64,000 nucleotides of DNA from Enterobacter sp. Ag1 (GTDB lineage: Bacteria; Pseudomonadota; Gammaproteobacteria; Enterobacterales; Enterobacteriaceae). The notes under the pieces are model-generated. The model was given only the letters and a program-made list of their open reading frames with translations. It was not told the DNA's origin and ran no database searches. The position numbers and the translations under genes are program-made. Shown piece by piece: positions 18,055 through 26,105 of this stretch (positions within the stretch are counted from its first letter, which is position 1; every line of letters begins with the position of its first letter). The stretch lies in the NCBI GenBank assembly GCA_000277545.1, contig AKXM01000057.1, forward strand, positions 100,771 to 164,770, read 5' to 3'.

Positions 18055-19670
18055 GCAACGTCCTTATGGCCAAAGCCAATATCGGGAATAGCGTTTAGCA
18101 ACTGCCAGGTGTAATCGCTGGCCGGGGCGTTAAATACGTCGGCAATCGGGCCGTTATCCACCAGTTCTCCGGCGCGCAGCACCGAAACGCTGTGGGCCAG
18201 CTGGCGCACGGTGGCGAGGTCGTGGGAGATAAACAGGTAAGTCAGGCCGAGCTGCTGCTGCAGGTCGTCGAGCAGGCGCAGAATTTGTGCCTGTACCGTG
18301 ACATCCAGCGCAGAGGTGGCCTCATCCAGCACCAGAATTTGTGGCTCAAGAATCAGCGCGCGGGCTATAGCCACGCGCTGCCGCTGCCCGCCGGAAAGCT
18401 CACGAGGTTTGCGGGTCAACGCCTCCAGCGGGAGCGCCACGCGTTCGGTAATCGCCTCTACTTTGGCGCGCCGCTCGGCCTTCGACAGCTTGCCGAAGTT
18501 AAGCAGCGGCTCCTCGATGATACGAAAGAGCGTCTGGCTCGGGTCGAGTGAGGCAAAGGGGTTCTGGTACACCAGCTGAATTTTCTGCCGGAGCTGACGG
18601 CGCGCTTCCGGGCTGAGATCGGTGGTGTCGATGCCGTCGATCAGCACTTGCCCGCTGTCCGGCTTCTGGAAGCCAAGCAGAATGCGCGCCAGCGTGGATT
18701 TACCTGAGCCTGACTCGCCAACCAGCGCGTGGGTGGTGCCTTTGGCTACGGTAAATGACACGTTGTCCAGAGCCCGGAGCGTCTGGTCACTGCCTTTCCC
18801 CAGGGAGAAGTGCTGGCTTAGGTTACGGATTTCGATGGCCGCCGTTTGCGGGGCGCGTAAAGGCCAGGCTCGCAGCGTGCGCGACAGCCCTGGCGCATCG
18901 GCAAACAGCTGGCGCGTATAGGGGTTTTTAGGCTGTCGAACGACGTCATTCGTGGGGCCCGCCTCCTGGATTCGCCCGTCGCGGAGCACCAGAATACGGT
19001 CGGAACGCTGGGCGGCCAGCGCCAGGTCGTGGGTGACGAATAGCACCGCCGTACCGGACTCGCGCCGCAGAGTATCCAACAAATCAAGAATGCGTTTCTG
19101 CACCGTAACGTCCAGCGCGCTGGTCGGCTCATCAGCGATAATCAGCGCGGGTTTCAGGGCGATAGCCATGGCGATCAGCACCCGCTGCTTCATCCCGCCG
19201 GAAAGCTGGTGCGGATATTGCCCCGCGCGCTGCGCCGGGTGACTCAAGCCCACTTTTTCTAGCAGGGCCACAACCTGGCTTTCCCGCTCGGCTTTTGGCA
19301 ACCGCGCGTGAAGTTTCAGTACCTCTGCCACCTGTTCGCCGATGGTTTTTACCGGATTCAGGGAACTGCCCGGATCCTGCGGGATCAGGCTGATGCTGGC
19401 TCCGCGCAGGGCATCGAGCTGGCGTTCAGACCAGCGGCTGATGGCTTCCCCGTTGAGCTGAATTTCACCGGATTCAATTACGCCGTTGTCGCCCAGCAGC
19501 CCAATAATCGACTGGGCGAGGGTGGTTTTCCCTGAGCCGGATTCGCCCACAATCGCCAGCACCTCGCCAGCGTTCAGGCTAAAGGAGGCGTTATGCACCA
19601 CGCGTTTGTTACCGCCGCGCTGGCGCCAGGCGATGCTGAGGTCGGTGATTTTTAGCAGCGGTGTATTCAT
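18051..19670 (-). CDS. Dipeptide-type ABC transporter ATPase with two nucleotide-binding domains
   Basis: Two fused ATPase domains (like DppD plus DppF) in 539 residues. Domain 1 carries GESGSGKTTLAQ near residue 40, LSGGMKQRVLIAMA and IADEPTSALDVT. Domain 2 carries GESGSGKSTLAR near residue 320, LSGGQRQRVAIARA and LDEATSALDVT. It would energise the two permeases encoded directly upstream. Start and stop overlap neighbouring genes by 4 nt. Confidence 0.93.
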   Translation of the reverse strand: MNTPLLKITDLSIAWRQRGGNKRVVHNASFSLNAGEVLAIVGESGSGKTTLAQSIIGLLGDNGVIESGEIQLNGEAISRWSERQLDALRGASISLIPQDPGSSLNPVKTIGEQVAEVLKLHARLPKAERESQVVALLEKVGLSHPAQRAGQYPHQLSGGMKQRVLIAMAIALKPALIIADEPTSALDVTVQKRILDLLDTLRRESGTAVLFVTHDLALAAQRSDRILVLRDGRIQEAGPTNDVVRQPKNPYTRQLFADAPGLSRTLRAWPLRAPQTAAIEIRNLSQHFSLGKGSDQTLRALDNVSFTVAKGTTHALVGESGSGKSTLARILLGFQKPDSGQVLIDGIDTTDLSPEARRQLRQKIQLVYQNPFASLDPSQTLFRIIEEPLLNFGKLSKAERRAKVEAITERVALPLEALTRKPRELSGGQRQRVAIARALILEPQILVLDEATSALDVTVQAQILRLLDDLQQQLGLTYLFISHDLATVRQLAHSVSVLRAGELVDNGPIADVFNAPASDYTWQLLNAIPDIGFGHKDVA

Positions 19671-20527
19671 GACGATCTCCGGGCAAAAGGGTGGCTAAGA
19701 CGATTGACGGCAAGCACGACGGCCACGACAACCACGCCGGGGAAGGTGGAAAGCCACCAGGCCGTTGCCAGATAGTTCCTACCTTCGGCAATCAACAGGC
19801 CCCATTCCGGCGTCGGCGGTGGCGTGCCATAACCCAGAAAACTCAGCGTAGACAGCGCCAGAATAGCGGAGCCGAACTGCAGCGCGGCAAAGGCGAACAC
19901 GGAGGTCAAAGCATTCGGCAAAATATGGCGCCACAGCACCTGCAGGAAGGTGCCACCGCTGCCGACCGCAGCCTCGACGTAATCGCTGTGGCGAATACGA
20001 ATCACTTCCGCGCGGGCCAGGCGGGTAAAGTTCGCAATAGACGTCACGCCCACCGCGATGGCGGCGTTTACGGTGCCGAATCCAAGCAGAATAATCACAC
20101 TGAGCGACAACAGCAGACCGGGGATCGCCAGCAGGACATCCACGCCTCGCATGAGCGCGTGTTCCGTTTTGCCGCCGGTTGCCCCGGCCAGGACGCCAAG
20201 TGCAGTACCGACCACCAGCCCGAGCGCTACCGCGACCAGCGCGCCGGAGAGCGAATGCGATGCGCCCCAGACGATTCGCGCGTAGAGATCGCGGCCAAGC
20301 TGATCGGTGCCCAGCCAGTGTCCGGCCTGAGGTGCAAGACGCTGCGCGCCCGGGACGCCTTCGGTTGGGCTCCACTGAGTGAATAGCGCCGGGAACAGCG
20401 CCCAAAGTGTGACAATAATCAGCGTTAACCAGGCTAGCCAAAGACCGGGCTGAATGTTAGCGCGCAGGCCCGAAAAGCGGCTTACCGCACGGCGCGACAG
20501 CGGAGTATTAATATCAACGGTCGTCAT
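19667..20527 (-). CDS. Peptide-type ABC transporter permease, DppC class
   Basis: Inner-membrane permease of 286 residues. A hydrophilic N-terminal tail precedes the first membrane helix (LWLAWLTLIIVTLWALFPAL), and a periplasmic segment follows with the DppC-class motif GTDQLGRDLYARIVWGA. The EAA loop is recognisable as YVEAAVGSGGTFLQVLWRHILPN. Pairs with the DppB-class permease encoded just upstream. Confidence 0.92.
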   Translation of the reverse strand: MTTVDINTPLSRRAVSRFSGLRANIQPGLWLAWLTLIIVTLWALFPALFTQWSPTEGVPGAQRLAPQAGHWLGTDQLGRDLYARIVWGASHSLSGALVAVALGLVVGTALGVLAGATGGKTEHALMRGVDVLLAIPGLLLSLSVIILLGFGTVNAAIAVGVTSIANFTRLARAEVIRIRHSDYVEAAVGSGGTFLQVLWRHILPNALTSVFAFAALQFGSAILALSTLSFLGYGTPPPTPEWGLLIAEGRNYLATAWWLSTFPGVVVVAVVLAVNRLSHPFARRSS

Positions 20528-21468
20528 GCGGTGACTCCCCGAATAGATTTAAGGCGCGGATCGAGCAGGGGATAAAGCACATCCACCAGCAGATTAATGA
20601 CCACGAAGCTCAGGGCGGAGATCATCACCACCGCCTGCAGCACGGCGACATCCTGATTATTCACCGCCCGCTGCGTCAGCTGGCCCAGGCCGTTAAGGCC
20701 AAAGACGGTTTCGGTGATCAGCGCCCCGGCAATCAGCTCGCCCAGCAGCAAACCGGCCACGGTCAGCACCGGCAACAGGGCGTTGCGGGCCACGTGCCGC
20801 CACAGTACCCCGGCGCGGCTGCCGCCTTTTGCCCTGGCAACGGCGACGTACGGCTGGGTCAGCACCTGGTCGATATTTCGCATCAGCAGCTGGGCCAGCG
20901 GGGCGCTAATGGGCACCGCAAGCGTGGCGACTGGCAAAATCAGCCCCTGCCAGAAACCGGGATTGATCACCGGAATCAGCCGCCACTGGAAGGAAAACAG
21001 CTGAATGAGCGCAATGCCGAGCCAAAATGTCGGGACGGCAATGAACAGCGCCGGAAGGTTGGCAAAGAGCGTTCTCAGCCAGCGAAGTGGGGCCAGCGTA
21101 GAGGCCGCTGAAATGCCCACGGCAAGAATAATTGCGGCGGCAAAACCCAGCCCGGCCAGCCGCAGCGTCGAAGGAAGGTTGGCGGCAATCAGCTGGCTGA
21201 CGGACACTCCAGCCTCGATGGAGTAGCCAAACTCACCGCGCAGCATATGGCCGAGCGTCGTCAAATATTGCTGCCAGAGCGGGGTGCTTTCGCCATAGAT
21301 CACCCGCATCTCCTGAATTTGCTCGGCGCTCAGGCCGAGATCCGGGTTCTGGAATTTGATCAGGACGGCATCGCCCGGCAAGAGCTGCAGAAGAATGAAC
21401 GACACGCTATAGGCCGCCCACAGTACCAGTAACGCCTGGGCTATGCGCCCGGCCAGATAACGTGTCAT
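20524..21468 (-). CDS. Peptide-type ABC transporter permease, DppB class
   Basis: A 314-residue inner-membrane protein with about six helices. The N-terminus RIAQALLVLWAAYSVSFILL and LLPGDAV are typical of DppB, and the EAA loop is YVAVARAKGGSRAGVLWRHVARN. Coupled to the DppC-class gene by a 4-nt overlap and lying 9 bp after the binding-protein gene. Confidence 0.92.
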   Translation of the reverse strand: MTRYLAGRIAQALLVLWAAYSVSFILLQLLPGDAVLIKFQNPDLGLSAEQIQEMRVIYGESTPLWQQYLTTLGHMLRGEFGYSIEAGVSVSQLIAANLPSTLRLAGLGFAAAIILAVGISAASTLAPLRWLRTLFANLPALFIAVPTFWLGIALIQLFSFQWRLIPVINPGFWQGLILPVATLAVPISAPLAQLLMRNIDQVLTQPYVAVARAKGGSRAGVLWRHVARNALLPVLTVAGLLLGELIAGALITETVFGLNGLGQLTQRAVNNQDVAVLQAVVMISALSFVVINLLVDVLYPLLDPRLKSIRGVTA

Positions 21469-21477
21469 GGTTGCCCC

Positions 21478-23103
21478 TTAGTGCTTTTCAAGCCAGGCGG
21501 CGTAGAACGACGGGCGTCCGACCGCTTCAAACGCCACGCCTTTCAGCCACGGTGCACCGGCAAAGACCTGCGGCTCTTCAAAGATCGGGATGACGTAGGC
21601 CTGGTCGATAAGGTAGCGCTGGGCATCGCCCGCCAGCGCCAGGCGCTTCTGCGGATCCACTTCGGAAGAGATCCCCACCAGCAGGGCGTTCAGCTTGTCG
21701 TCGGTAAACTGGGAGGCGGCGCTGAGGCCGCCTTTTTGCAGCAGGGCATCGCGGTTGGCCGGATGGAACTGGCTTTTGATCACGTCCGGGTCAGCGCGAC
21801 CTACTTCGATGACGTTAACCCCGGTTTTATGCGGATCGTTGGTATCCAGCACCCGGCTACCGGCATCACCGGCGCGCACGCTCAGGCCCACGCCGATTTG
21901 CTTCCACTGCTGGGCAACCAGCTGTAGCACTTCTTTGTTCTGCGGCTGCGGCAGGGATTCGTAAATGGTCAGCGCTAGCGGCTTGCCGTCTTTCTGGCGA
22001 ACGCCGTTGCTGCCTTTTTTCCATCCGGCTTCATCAAGCAGTTTGTTTGCCAGCGCCGGGTCATATTTCAGCTTGTCGCGCAGGTCAACATAGCCCGCTG
22101 CGGTGCTGGCGATCACCGACGTAGCAACCGGATAGTTGGCGGAAAACAGGGTGTCGACAACCTGCTGAGCGTTGGTGCCGTGCAGCAGCGCCTGGCGAAC
22201 TTTAACGTCAGCGACCAGCGGGTTATCCGGGCGCAGCGCTATGCCGTCGTTCACGCCTCGGGTCGGGGCGGCGTAAAGGGGGAACTTCTGATCTGTGGCC
22301 TGTTTTTCGTCATAGGCCTGCACCTGGCGAATAAAATCCGCCTGGCCCGCCAGCAGCGCGCCGATGCGCACGCTGTCCTCCGGCGTCACCAGAATCTTAA
22401 TGCCGTCGAGGTTAGCTGGCCCTTGCTGCGGGCTGTTTTTCGGCCCCCACTGGTAGTCTTTCCGTGCGACCAGATCGACTTCCCGGCCCAGGGTTTCGTT
22501 TTGCACCACGAACGGGCCGGAACCGATGATATTGCGGGCATCGCCCAGTTCGTCAAAGGTGCGCGACAGCGTTTTCAGGGAAACCAGGCCGGAGCCGATG
22601 GTTGCCGTGCCCTGTAAAAAGCCCGGCGACGGTTTTTTGAAGAAAAATTTGACGGTCAGCGGGTCAACAACCTCGCTATGGTCGTAGTTGTTGATCACCT
22701 CAGATACCGGCAGGCGCAGGGCTTTGTTGCCGAGACCGTAGGTATCAAAGTTTTTGGCCACGGCATTGGCATCCAGAGGGCTGCCGTCGGAGAAAGTCAC
22801 GCCAGGGCGCAGCTTGAAGGTGTATTCGGTTTTGTCGGCATTGCTGGTCCAGGATTCGGCGATCCACGGTTCCACTTCCAGCGTTTTGGGGTTTTGCCAG
22901 GTCAGTTTGTCGGTAATTTGGTTCAGGATGCCGCCGTTCGGGTAAAAGCCCCCGGCCGGAGGATAAAGGTTAGTGTGAGCCTGTTGTTCCAGGTAGACCA
23001 ATTCCCCGCCTTTTACCGGGGCGGCGCTGGGGCTGAAAGCAGCAAAGGCTGCTGCTAATGCCAGACCGCGAGCGATCGTATTCTGGCGAGGCGATGATGG
23101 CAT
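21478..23103 (-). CDS. Periplasmic ABC substrate-binding protein, KPN_01854 type
   Basis: A peptide-type (SBP_bac_5) binding protein of 541 residues with a signal peptide whose hydrophobic core is LALAAAFAAFSPSAA. Diagnostic stretches include IAESWTSNADKTEYTFKLRPG and VTFSDGSPLDANAV. It heads the six-gene operon and decides the substrate. From memory it belongs to the TIGRFAM family named after KPN_01854, which travels with the luciferase-like and AhpD-like genes. No lipobox is seen, so it should be free in the periplasm. The substrate is unknown. Confidence 0.88.
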   Translation of the reverse strand: MPSSPRQNTIARGLALAAAFAAFSPSAAPVKGGELVYLEQQAHTNLYPPAGGFYPNGGILNQITDKLTWQNPKTLEVEPWIAESWTSNADKTEYTFKLRPGVTFSDGSPLDANAVAKNFDTYGLGNKALRLPVSEVINNYDHSEVVDPLTVKFFFKKPSPGFLQGTATIGSGLVSLKTLSRTFDELGDARNIIGSGPFVVQNETLGREVDLVARKDYQWGPKNSPQQGPANLDGIKILVTPEDSVRIGALLAGQADFIRQVQAYDEKQATDQKFPLYAAPTRGVNDGIALRPDNPLVADVKVRQALLHGTNAQQVVDTLFSANYPVATSVIASTAAGYVDLRDKLKYDPALANKLLDEAGWKKGSNGVRQKDGKPLALTIYESLPQPQNKEVLQLVAQQWKQIGVGLSVRAGDAGSRVLDTNDPHKTGVNVIEVGRADPDVIKSQFHPANRDALLQKGGLSAASQFTDDKLNALLVGISSEVDPQKRLALAGDAQRYLIDQAYVIPIFEEPQVFAGAPWLKGVAFEAVGRPSFYAAWLEKH

Positions 23104-23221
23104 GGTGTTATCCTTTATTGTCTGATTGTTAGCGGCGCACGCAGCGCCTTGAAACCCATAACAACTCAGGCAATAAAGGATGAGAACGAAGAAAATTTAC
23201 TAACGATTGTTGAAAATCGAC

Positions 23222-23461
23222 TTAACGTAAATAGGTGGCTGGCCGTCTGTGGGTGACCGCATGATGGTGTTCGCGAAAATCATCAGCGGAATCTTCTGCC
23301 GCCTGGCGCAGTTCGTCGCTGTCTGCCTGGTGGCTAAGCTGAATGTCCATCTCTTTCACCACGAAGTATTCATGTCCGTGACGTTCAGCCATGGTCTGGC
23401 CGGAGAAGAGTGCGGTAACAATTAATAACAGGATAATGTTGAGCGGTTGTTTTATTGCCAT
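23222..23461 (-). CDS. Small secreted protein, YncJ / DUF2554-like
   Basis: The 79-residue product has a clear signal peptide (hydrophobic IILLLIVTALFSG, cleavage near TMA) and a polar mature part with HGHEYFVVKEMDIQL and ADSDELRQAAEDSADDFREH. These two blocks resemble E. coli YncJ as I remember it. I place the start at ATG 23461; the open frame extends upstream only through a palindromic repeat and has no signal peptide there. Function is unknown. Confidence 0.65.
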   Translation of the reverse strand: MAIKQPLNIILLLIVTALFSGQTMAERHGHEYFVVKEMDIQLSHQADSDELRQAAEDSADDFREHHHAVTHRRPATYLR

Positions 23462-23508
23462 CTTGCCACGCCTCGTGGTTTTTTTTCTTGAGCCATTGTT
23501 GTTTGCGC

Positions 23509-23607
23509 CCCTCACCCTAACCCTCTCCCCAAAGGGGAGAGGGAATAAAAACCATGCGCAGTTTGTTTTCTCTCTCTCCCTTTTGGGGATAAGGCCGGGA
23601 TGAGAGG
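23509..23607. repeat. 99-bp intergenic palindromic repeat, second copy
   Basis: Starts with CCCTCACCCTAACCC and a perfect CTCTCCCC-AAA-GGGGAGAG hairpin, and ends with a diverged mirror copy (GGGATGAGAGG). It is related to the element at 3867-3963. It lies in the 318-bp gap between the YncJ-like gene and azlD; the remainder of the gap shows no gene, only a weak GC-rich hairpin near 23756-23778 just 3' of azlD. Confidence 0.7.
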
Positions 23608-23779
23608 CAGCGTCAGCACGCAACCTGGCTACTCTAGCGATAATCCCCGCGCGAAACTATTCGGTGAATCAAAAGTGATTTAAAGGTTTGTCAGCAAGGT
23701 AAAAACGGGCAAGGAAGGCGTTTTGTTGCGCTGCGGTTAAGGCGGAATATGCGAAGGGCCGCGCAAAAGCGGCAGCCCA

Positions 23780-24103
23780 TCAGTGAAGACCGGCGAGGCG
23801 CAGGAGCGCGGTAACCAGCGCCGCGGCGATAATGACAAAAATCAATGGCACTTTGCGCCAGGCAAGGAATACGGCCACGGCAACGCCTGCAAACCTGGCG
23901 TATCCGGCGAAGTGCGCACCTTCGAAAAAAGTGGTTGCCAGCGCCACCGAAAACAGCAGGGTCGTTGCCCCGTCGTTAAGCAGCTTTTGCGAGCGTTCGG
24001 AAAGCGCCAGCTTGCTGCCGAGCTTTGCGCCACTGAAGCGCATCAGCCATGTTCCTGCGGAAAGCACTGCCAGGCCGGCAAGCACGGTGAATGTATTGGT
24101 CAT
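23780..24103 (-). CDS. azlD: AzlD-type small subunit of an amino-acid exporter
   Basis: A 107-residue, almost wholly hydrophobic protein with about four membrane segments; the N-terminus with GTWLMRFSG is typical of AzlD. It works with AzlC in export of branched-chain or related amino acids (as E. coli YgaZH does for valine). Its ATG overlaps the azlC stop by one base. Confidence 0.85.
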   Translation of the reverse strand: MTNTFTVLAGLAVLSAGTWLMRFSGAKLGSKLALSERSQKLLNDGATTLLFSVALATTFFEGAHFAGYARFAGVAVAVFLAWRKVPLIFVIIAAALVTALLRLAGLH

Positions 24104-24765
24104 TATTTTTTCCTCGCCAGCAGGCCCAGCATTGAAAGCAGTACCGGCAGGCCAACGGGGGCGAAAGGCGTGGCGGCAAGTGAAATGGCGGCCCCGGTCG
24201 AGGCGCGAACCAGGGTGGTACGGCTTTTAAACGCCGGGATCACCAGCGCCAGCAGGATAGCCGGGAATACAGCATCCAGCCCGATAACCTCCGGCGAGGG
24301 AAGCAGGCTGCCTACGCCTGCGCCAAGCAGCGTTCCTGCGGGCCAGAAGATCGCGACGCCAGCCCCGCAGAGCCAGTAGGCGGCTTTGCGTTTTTCAGGC
24401 GTGGCCTGGGACAGCCCGAACACCACGCTTTCGTCGTTCATGATATGGCAGCCCAACAGGCTTAGCAGGCGTGTGCCCACCAGTTCCCGCACGGCGACGC
24501 CAAACGGAATATGTCTGGCGTTGACCAACAGACCGGCCATCGCGGCGGCAAAAGGATTCCCGCCGCTGGCAATAATACCGATAAACATAAATTCGGATGC
24601 CCCCGCCAGCACAACAAAAGAGGCCAGAACCGGCAGCCAGAGTGGGAACCCGTAGGCCATCGCCAGCGAGCCGTAGGAGACGCCCACGACGCCGACGGCC
24701 AGGCAGACCAGAAATATCGCTTTTTTGGTGTCTCCGGGCAGGGTACGGAGATGTTCTCGCATCAT
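24103..24765 (-). CDS. azlC: AzlC-type large subunit of an amino-acid exporter
   Basis: A membrane protein of about 220 residues with the family block VSYGSLAMAYGFPLW near the N-terminus and ASEFMFIGIIASGGNP. The open frame extends to 24822, but ATG 24765 (or 24762) begins the conserved part; the ribosome-binding site is weak. It is transcribed away from the XRE-cupin regulator gene across 103 bp that contain GAACGA repeats, so control by that regulator is likely. The transported amino acid is not known. Confidence 0.85.
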   Translation of the reverse strand: MMREHLRTLPGDTKKAIFLVCLAVGVVGVSYGSLAMAYGFPLWLPVLASFVVLAGASEFMFIGIIASGGNPFAAAMAGLLVNARHIPFGVAVRELVGTRLLSLLGCHIMNDESVVFGLSQATPEKRKAAYWLCGAGVAIFWPAGTLLGAGVGSLLPSPEVIGLDAVFPAILLALVIPAFKSRTTLVRASTGAAISLAATPFAPVGLPVLLSMLGLLARKK

Positions 24766-24782
24766 CTTATGTTTTCCATATC

Positions 24783-24854
24783 GAACGAAATCGCCATTAT
24801 AATGACCGCAATCTGTTACCATATCAAGCGAACGAATCGTTCATTTTAACGAAC
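24783..24854. promoter_or_regulatory. Divergent azlC / regulator promoter with GAACGA operator
   Basis: A perfect inverted repeat GAACGA-A-TCGTTC spans 24830-24842. Further GAACGA-like copies lie at 24783-24788 and near 24850-24854. A TATAAT overlapped by its mirror is at 24796-24803. The repeats are placed to let the adjacent XRE-cupin regulator control both directions. Confidence 0.55.
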
Positions 24855-24868
24855 AGTGGGGGAGTTTT

Positions 24869-25417
24869 ATGACCCAGCCAATAGACACCATCGCAAAAAG
24901 TTTGGTGCGTGAACGTGGGCGGACGGGGCTGTCGCTGGCGGAAGTCGCCCGCAGGGCCGGGATTGCGAAATCCACGCTTTCACAGCTGGAAGCCGGGAAC
25001 GGTAATCCTAGCCTGGAGACGCTCTGGGCGCTGTGCGTGGCGTTAAATATTCCGTTCGCCACGCTGCTGGAGCCGCAAAGCGCCCGGACGCAGATTATTC
25101 GCCGGGGTGAGGGCAGCCGCATTGCCGCCGAACAGGCTAATTATGTCGCTATTTTGCTGGCAACCTGTCCGCCAGGCGTGCGTCGGGATATCTATCTGGT
25201 CGAAGCGCAGCCCGGCACGCCAAGGCTTTCAGAGCCGCATCCACCGGGTTCGGTGGAGCATATGATTGTGACGCAGGGGCGGGCTCTGGTCGGCCTGACG
25301 GAGTCTGCCGCAGAGCTGGGCGTCGGGGACTATATTTGCTACCCGGCAGATCAGCCGCATATTTTCCGGGCGCTGGAGCCGGACACGATGGCCATTATGG
25401 TGGCCGAGCAAAATTAA
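24869..25417 (+). CDS. XRE-family regulator with C-terminal cupin domain
   Basis: The 182-residue protein has a helix-turn-helix at residues 20-55 (SLAEVARRAGIAKSTLSQLEAGNGNPSLE) and a small cupin ligand-binding domain from about 105 on (EPHPPGSVEHMIVTQG, YICYPADQPHIF). GGGGGAG precedes the ATG. It is divergent from azlCD and probably senses an amino acid to control that exporter and itself. This architecture is common for regulators of AzlCD-type exporters. Confidence 0.85.
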   Translation: MTQPIDTIAKSLVRERGRTGLSLAEVARRAGIAKSTLSQLEAGNGNPSLETLWALCVALNIPFATLLEPQSARTQIIRRGEGSRIAAEQANYVAILLATCPPGVRRDIYLVEAQPGTPRLSEPHPPGSVEHMIVTQGRALVGLTESAAELGVGDYICYPADQPHIFRALEPDTMAIMVAEQN

Positions 25418-25422
25418 CAGAC

Positions 25423-25449
25423 CCGGGCTGCCGTGATAAGACAGCCCGG
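25423..25449. terminator. Bidirectional hairpin between regulator and SMR gene
   Basis: CCGGGCTG (25423-25430) pairs with CAGCCCGG (25442-25449) around an 11-nt loop, between two convergent genes. No clear T-run is seen, so strength is uncertain. Confidence 0.5.
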
Positions 25450-25459
25450 ACGGCGCTCG

Positions 25460-25789
25460 TTAATGTGCAACGGATTTAGAAAAGAGGTTAATAACCAGCA
25501 CACCGAGTATAATCAGCGCCATCCCTGCCAGGGCAGGCCAGTCGAGTTTTTGCCCGAGGAAAAGCCAGCCAATCATACCAATGAGCACGATGCCGGCGCC
25601 GGACCAGATGGCATAAATGATCCCGGTTGGGATAGTGCGCATGGTAATAGATAGCGCGTAAAATGCGACAGCATAAAAAAGAATCGTGACGACGCTTGGC
25701 CACAGGCGGCTGAAACCATCGGAAAGTTTTAACGCGGTGGTAGCAATCACTTCGGCAACGATTGCGAGAATAAGCCAGCTGTAGGTCAT
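25460..25789 (-). CDS. Small multidrug resistance transporter, EmrE-like
   Basis: A four-helix, 109-residue proton antiporter. The essential membrane Glu is in AEVIATTALK (residue 13), and the substrate-site motif IYAIWSGAGIVLI matches EmrE. RLWPSV and LGVLVINLFS at the C-terminus agree too. Expected to export quaternary ammonium and other cationic drugs. It stands alone between the regulator and the nfr operon; the following 26-kb boundary gap shows AT-rich promoter sequence. Confidence 0.88.
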   Translation of the reverse strand: MTYSWLILAIVAEVIATTALKLSDGFSRLWPSVVTILFYAVAFYALSITMRTIPTGIIYAIWSGAGIVLIGMIGWLFLGQKLDWPALAGMALIILGVLVINLFSKSVAH

Positions 25790-26105
25790 GTCGGTGTATC
25801 CAGTGAGAGACGGCGGTTGCGGAGCGCTATTCTGACCTGGTGCCGTATTTTTCGAAAGACGGCCAGGTAAAAAGGCGAACGCATCCTGATGAATGTTTAT
25901 GAACTGTTTAATTTGTTAATTAAAGAATCTTGAGCTGGTTATATGGTTAATGAGCAGTGCCTTTAATGTTGAGGAAAGAAAATAGCAAAATATTATCCTT
26001 TGTAGGATTTTTCTGATCAACTATGATACCGGTAACATTTGAGGGTGACCGTATGCCTGCGATGTCGTGTAGTGTCGTTAACGATAAATAACCTCGGGGT
26101 GAGGC
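25790..26105. promoter_or_regulatory. Promoter and leader region of the nfrB operon
   Basis: About 315 bp separate the divergent SMR and nfrB genes. The middle (25900-26020) is markedly AT-rich, as expected of promoter DNA, but no single -35/-10 pair stands out. A possible leader reading frame lies at 26053-26091. Confidence 0.45.
26053..26091 (+). CDS. Possible 12-codon leader peptide upstream of nfrB
   Basis: ATG 26053 follows GAGGG (26041-26045) by 7 nt and encodes MPAMSCSVVNDK before a TAA, ending 14 bp before the nfrB start. Placement suggests a translated leader that could affect nfrB translation. There is no homology evidence, so it may be a chance frame. Confidence 0.3.
   Translation: MPAMSCSVVNDK

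Noticed and set aside
23462..23623. N-terminal extension of the YncJ-like gene through the palindromic repeat
   Set aside because: The extension is encoded by the interspersed repeat and would bury the signal peptide; the start at 23461 fits a secreted protein.
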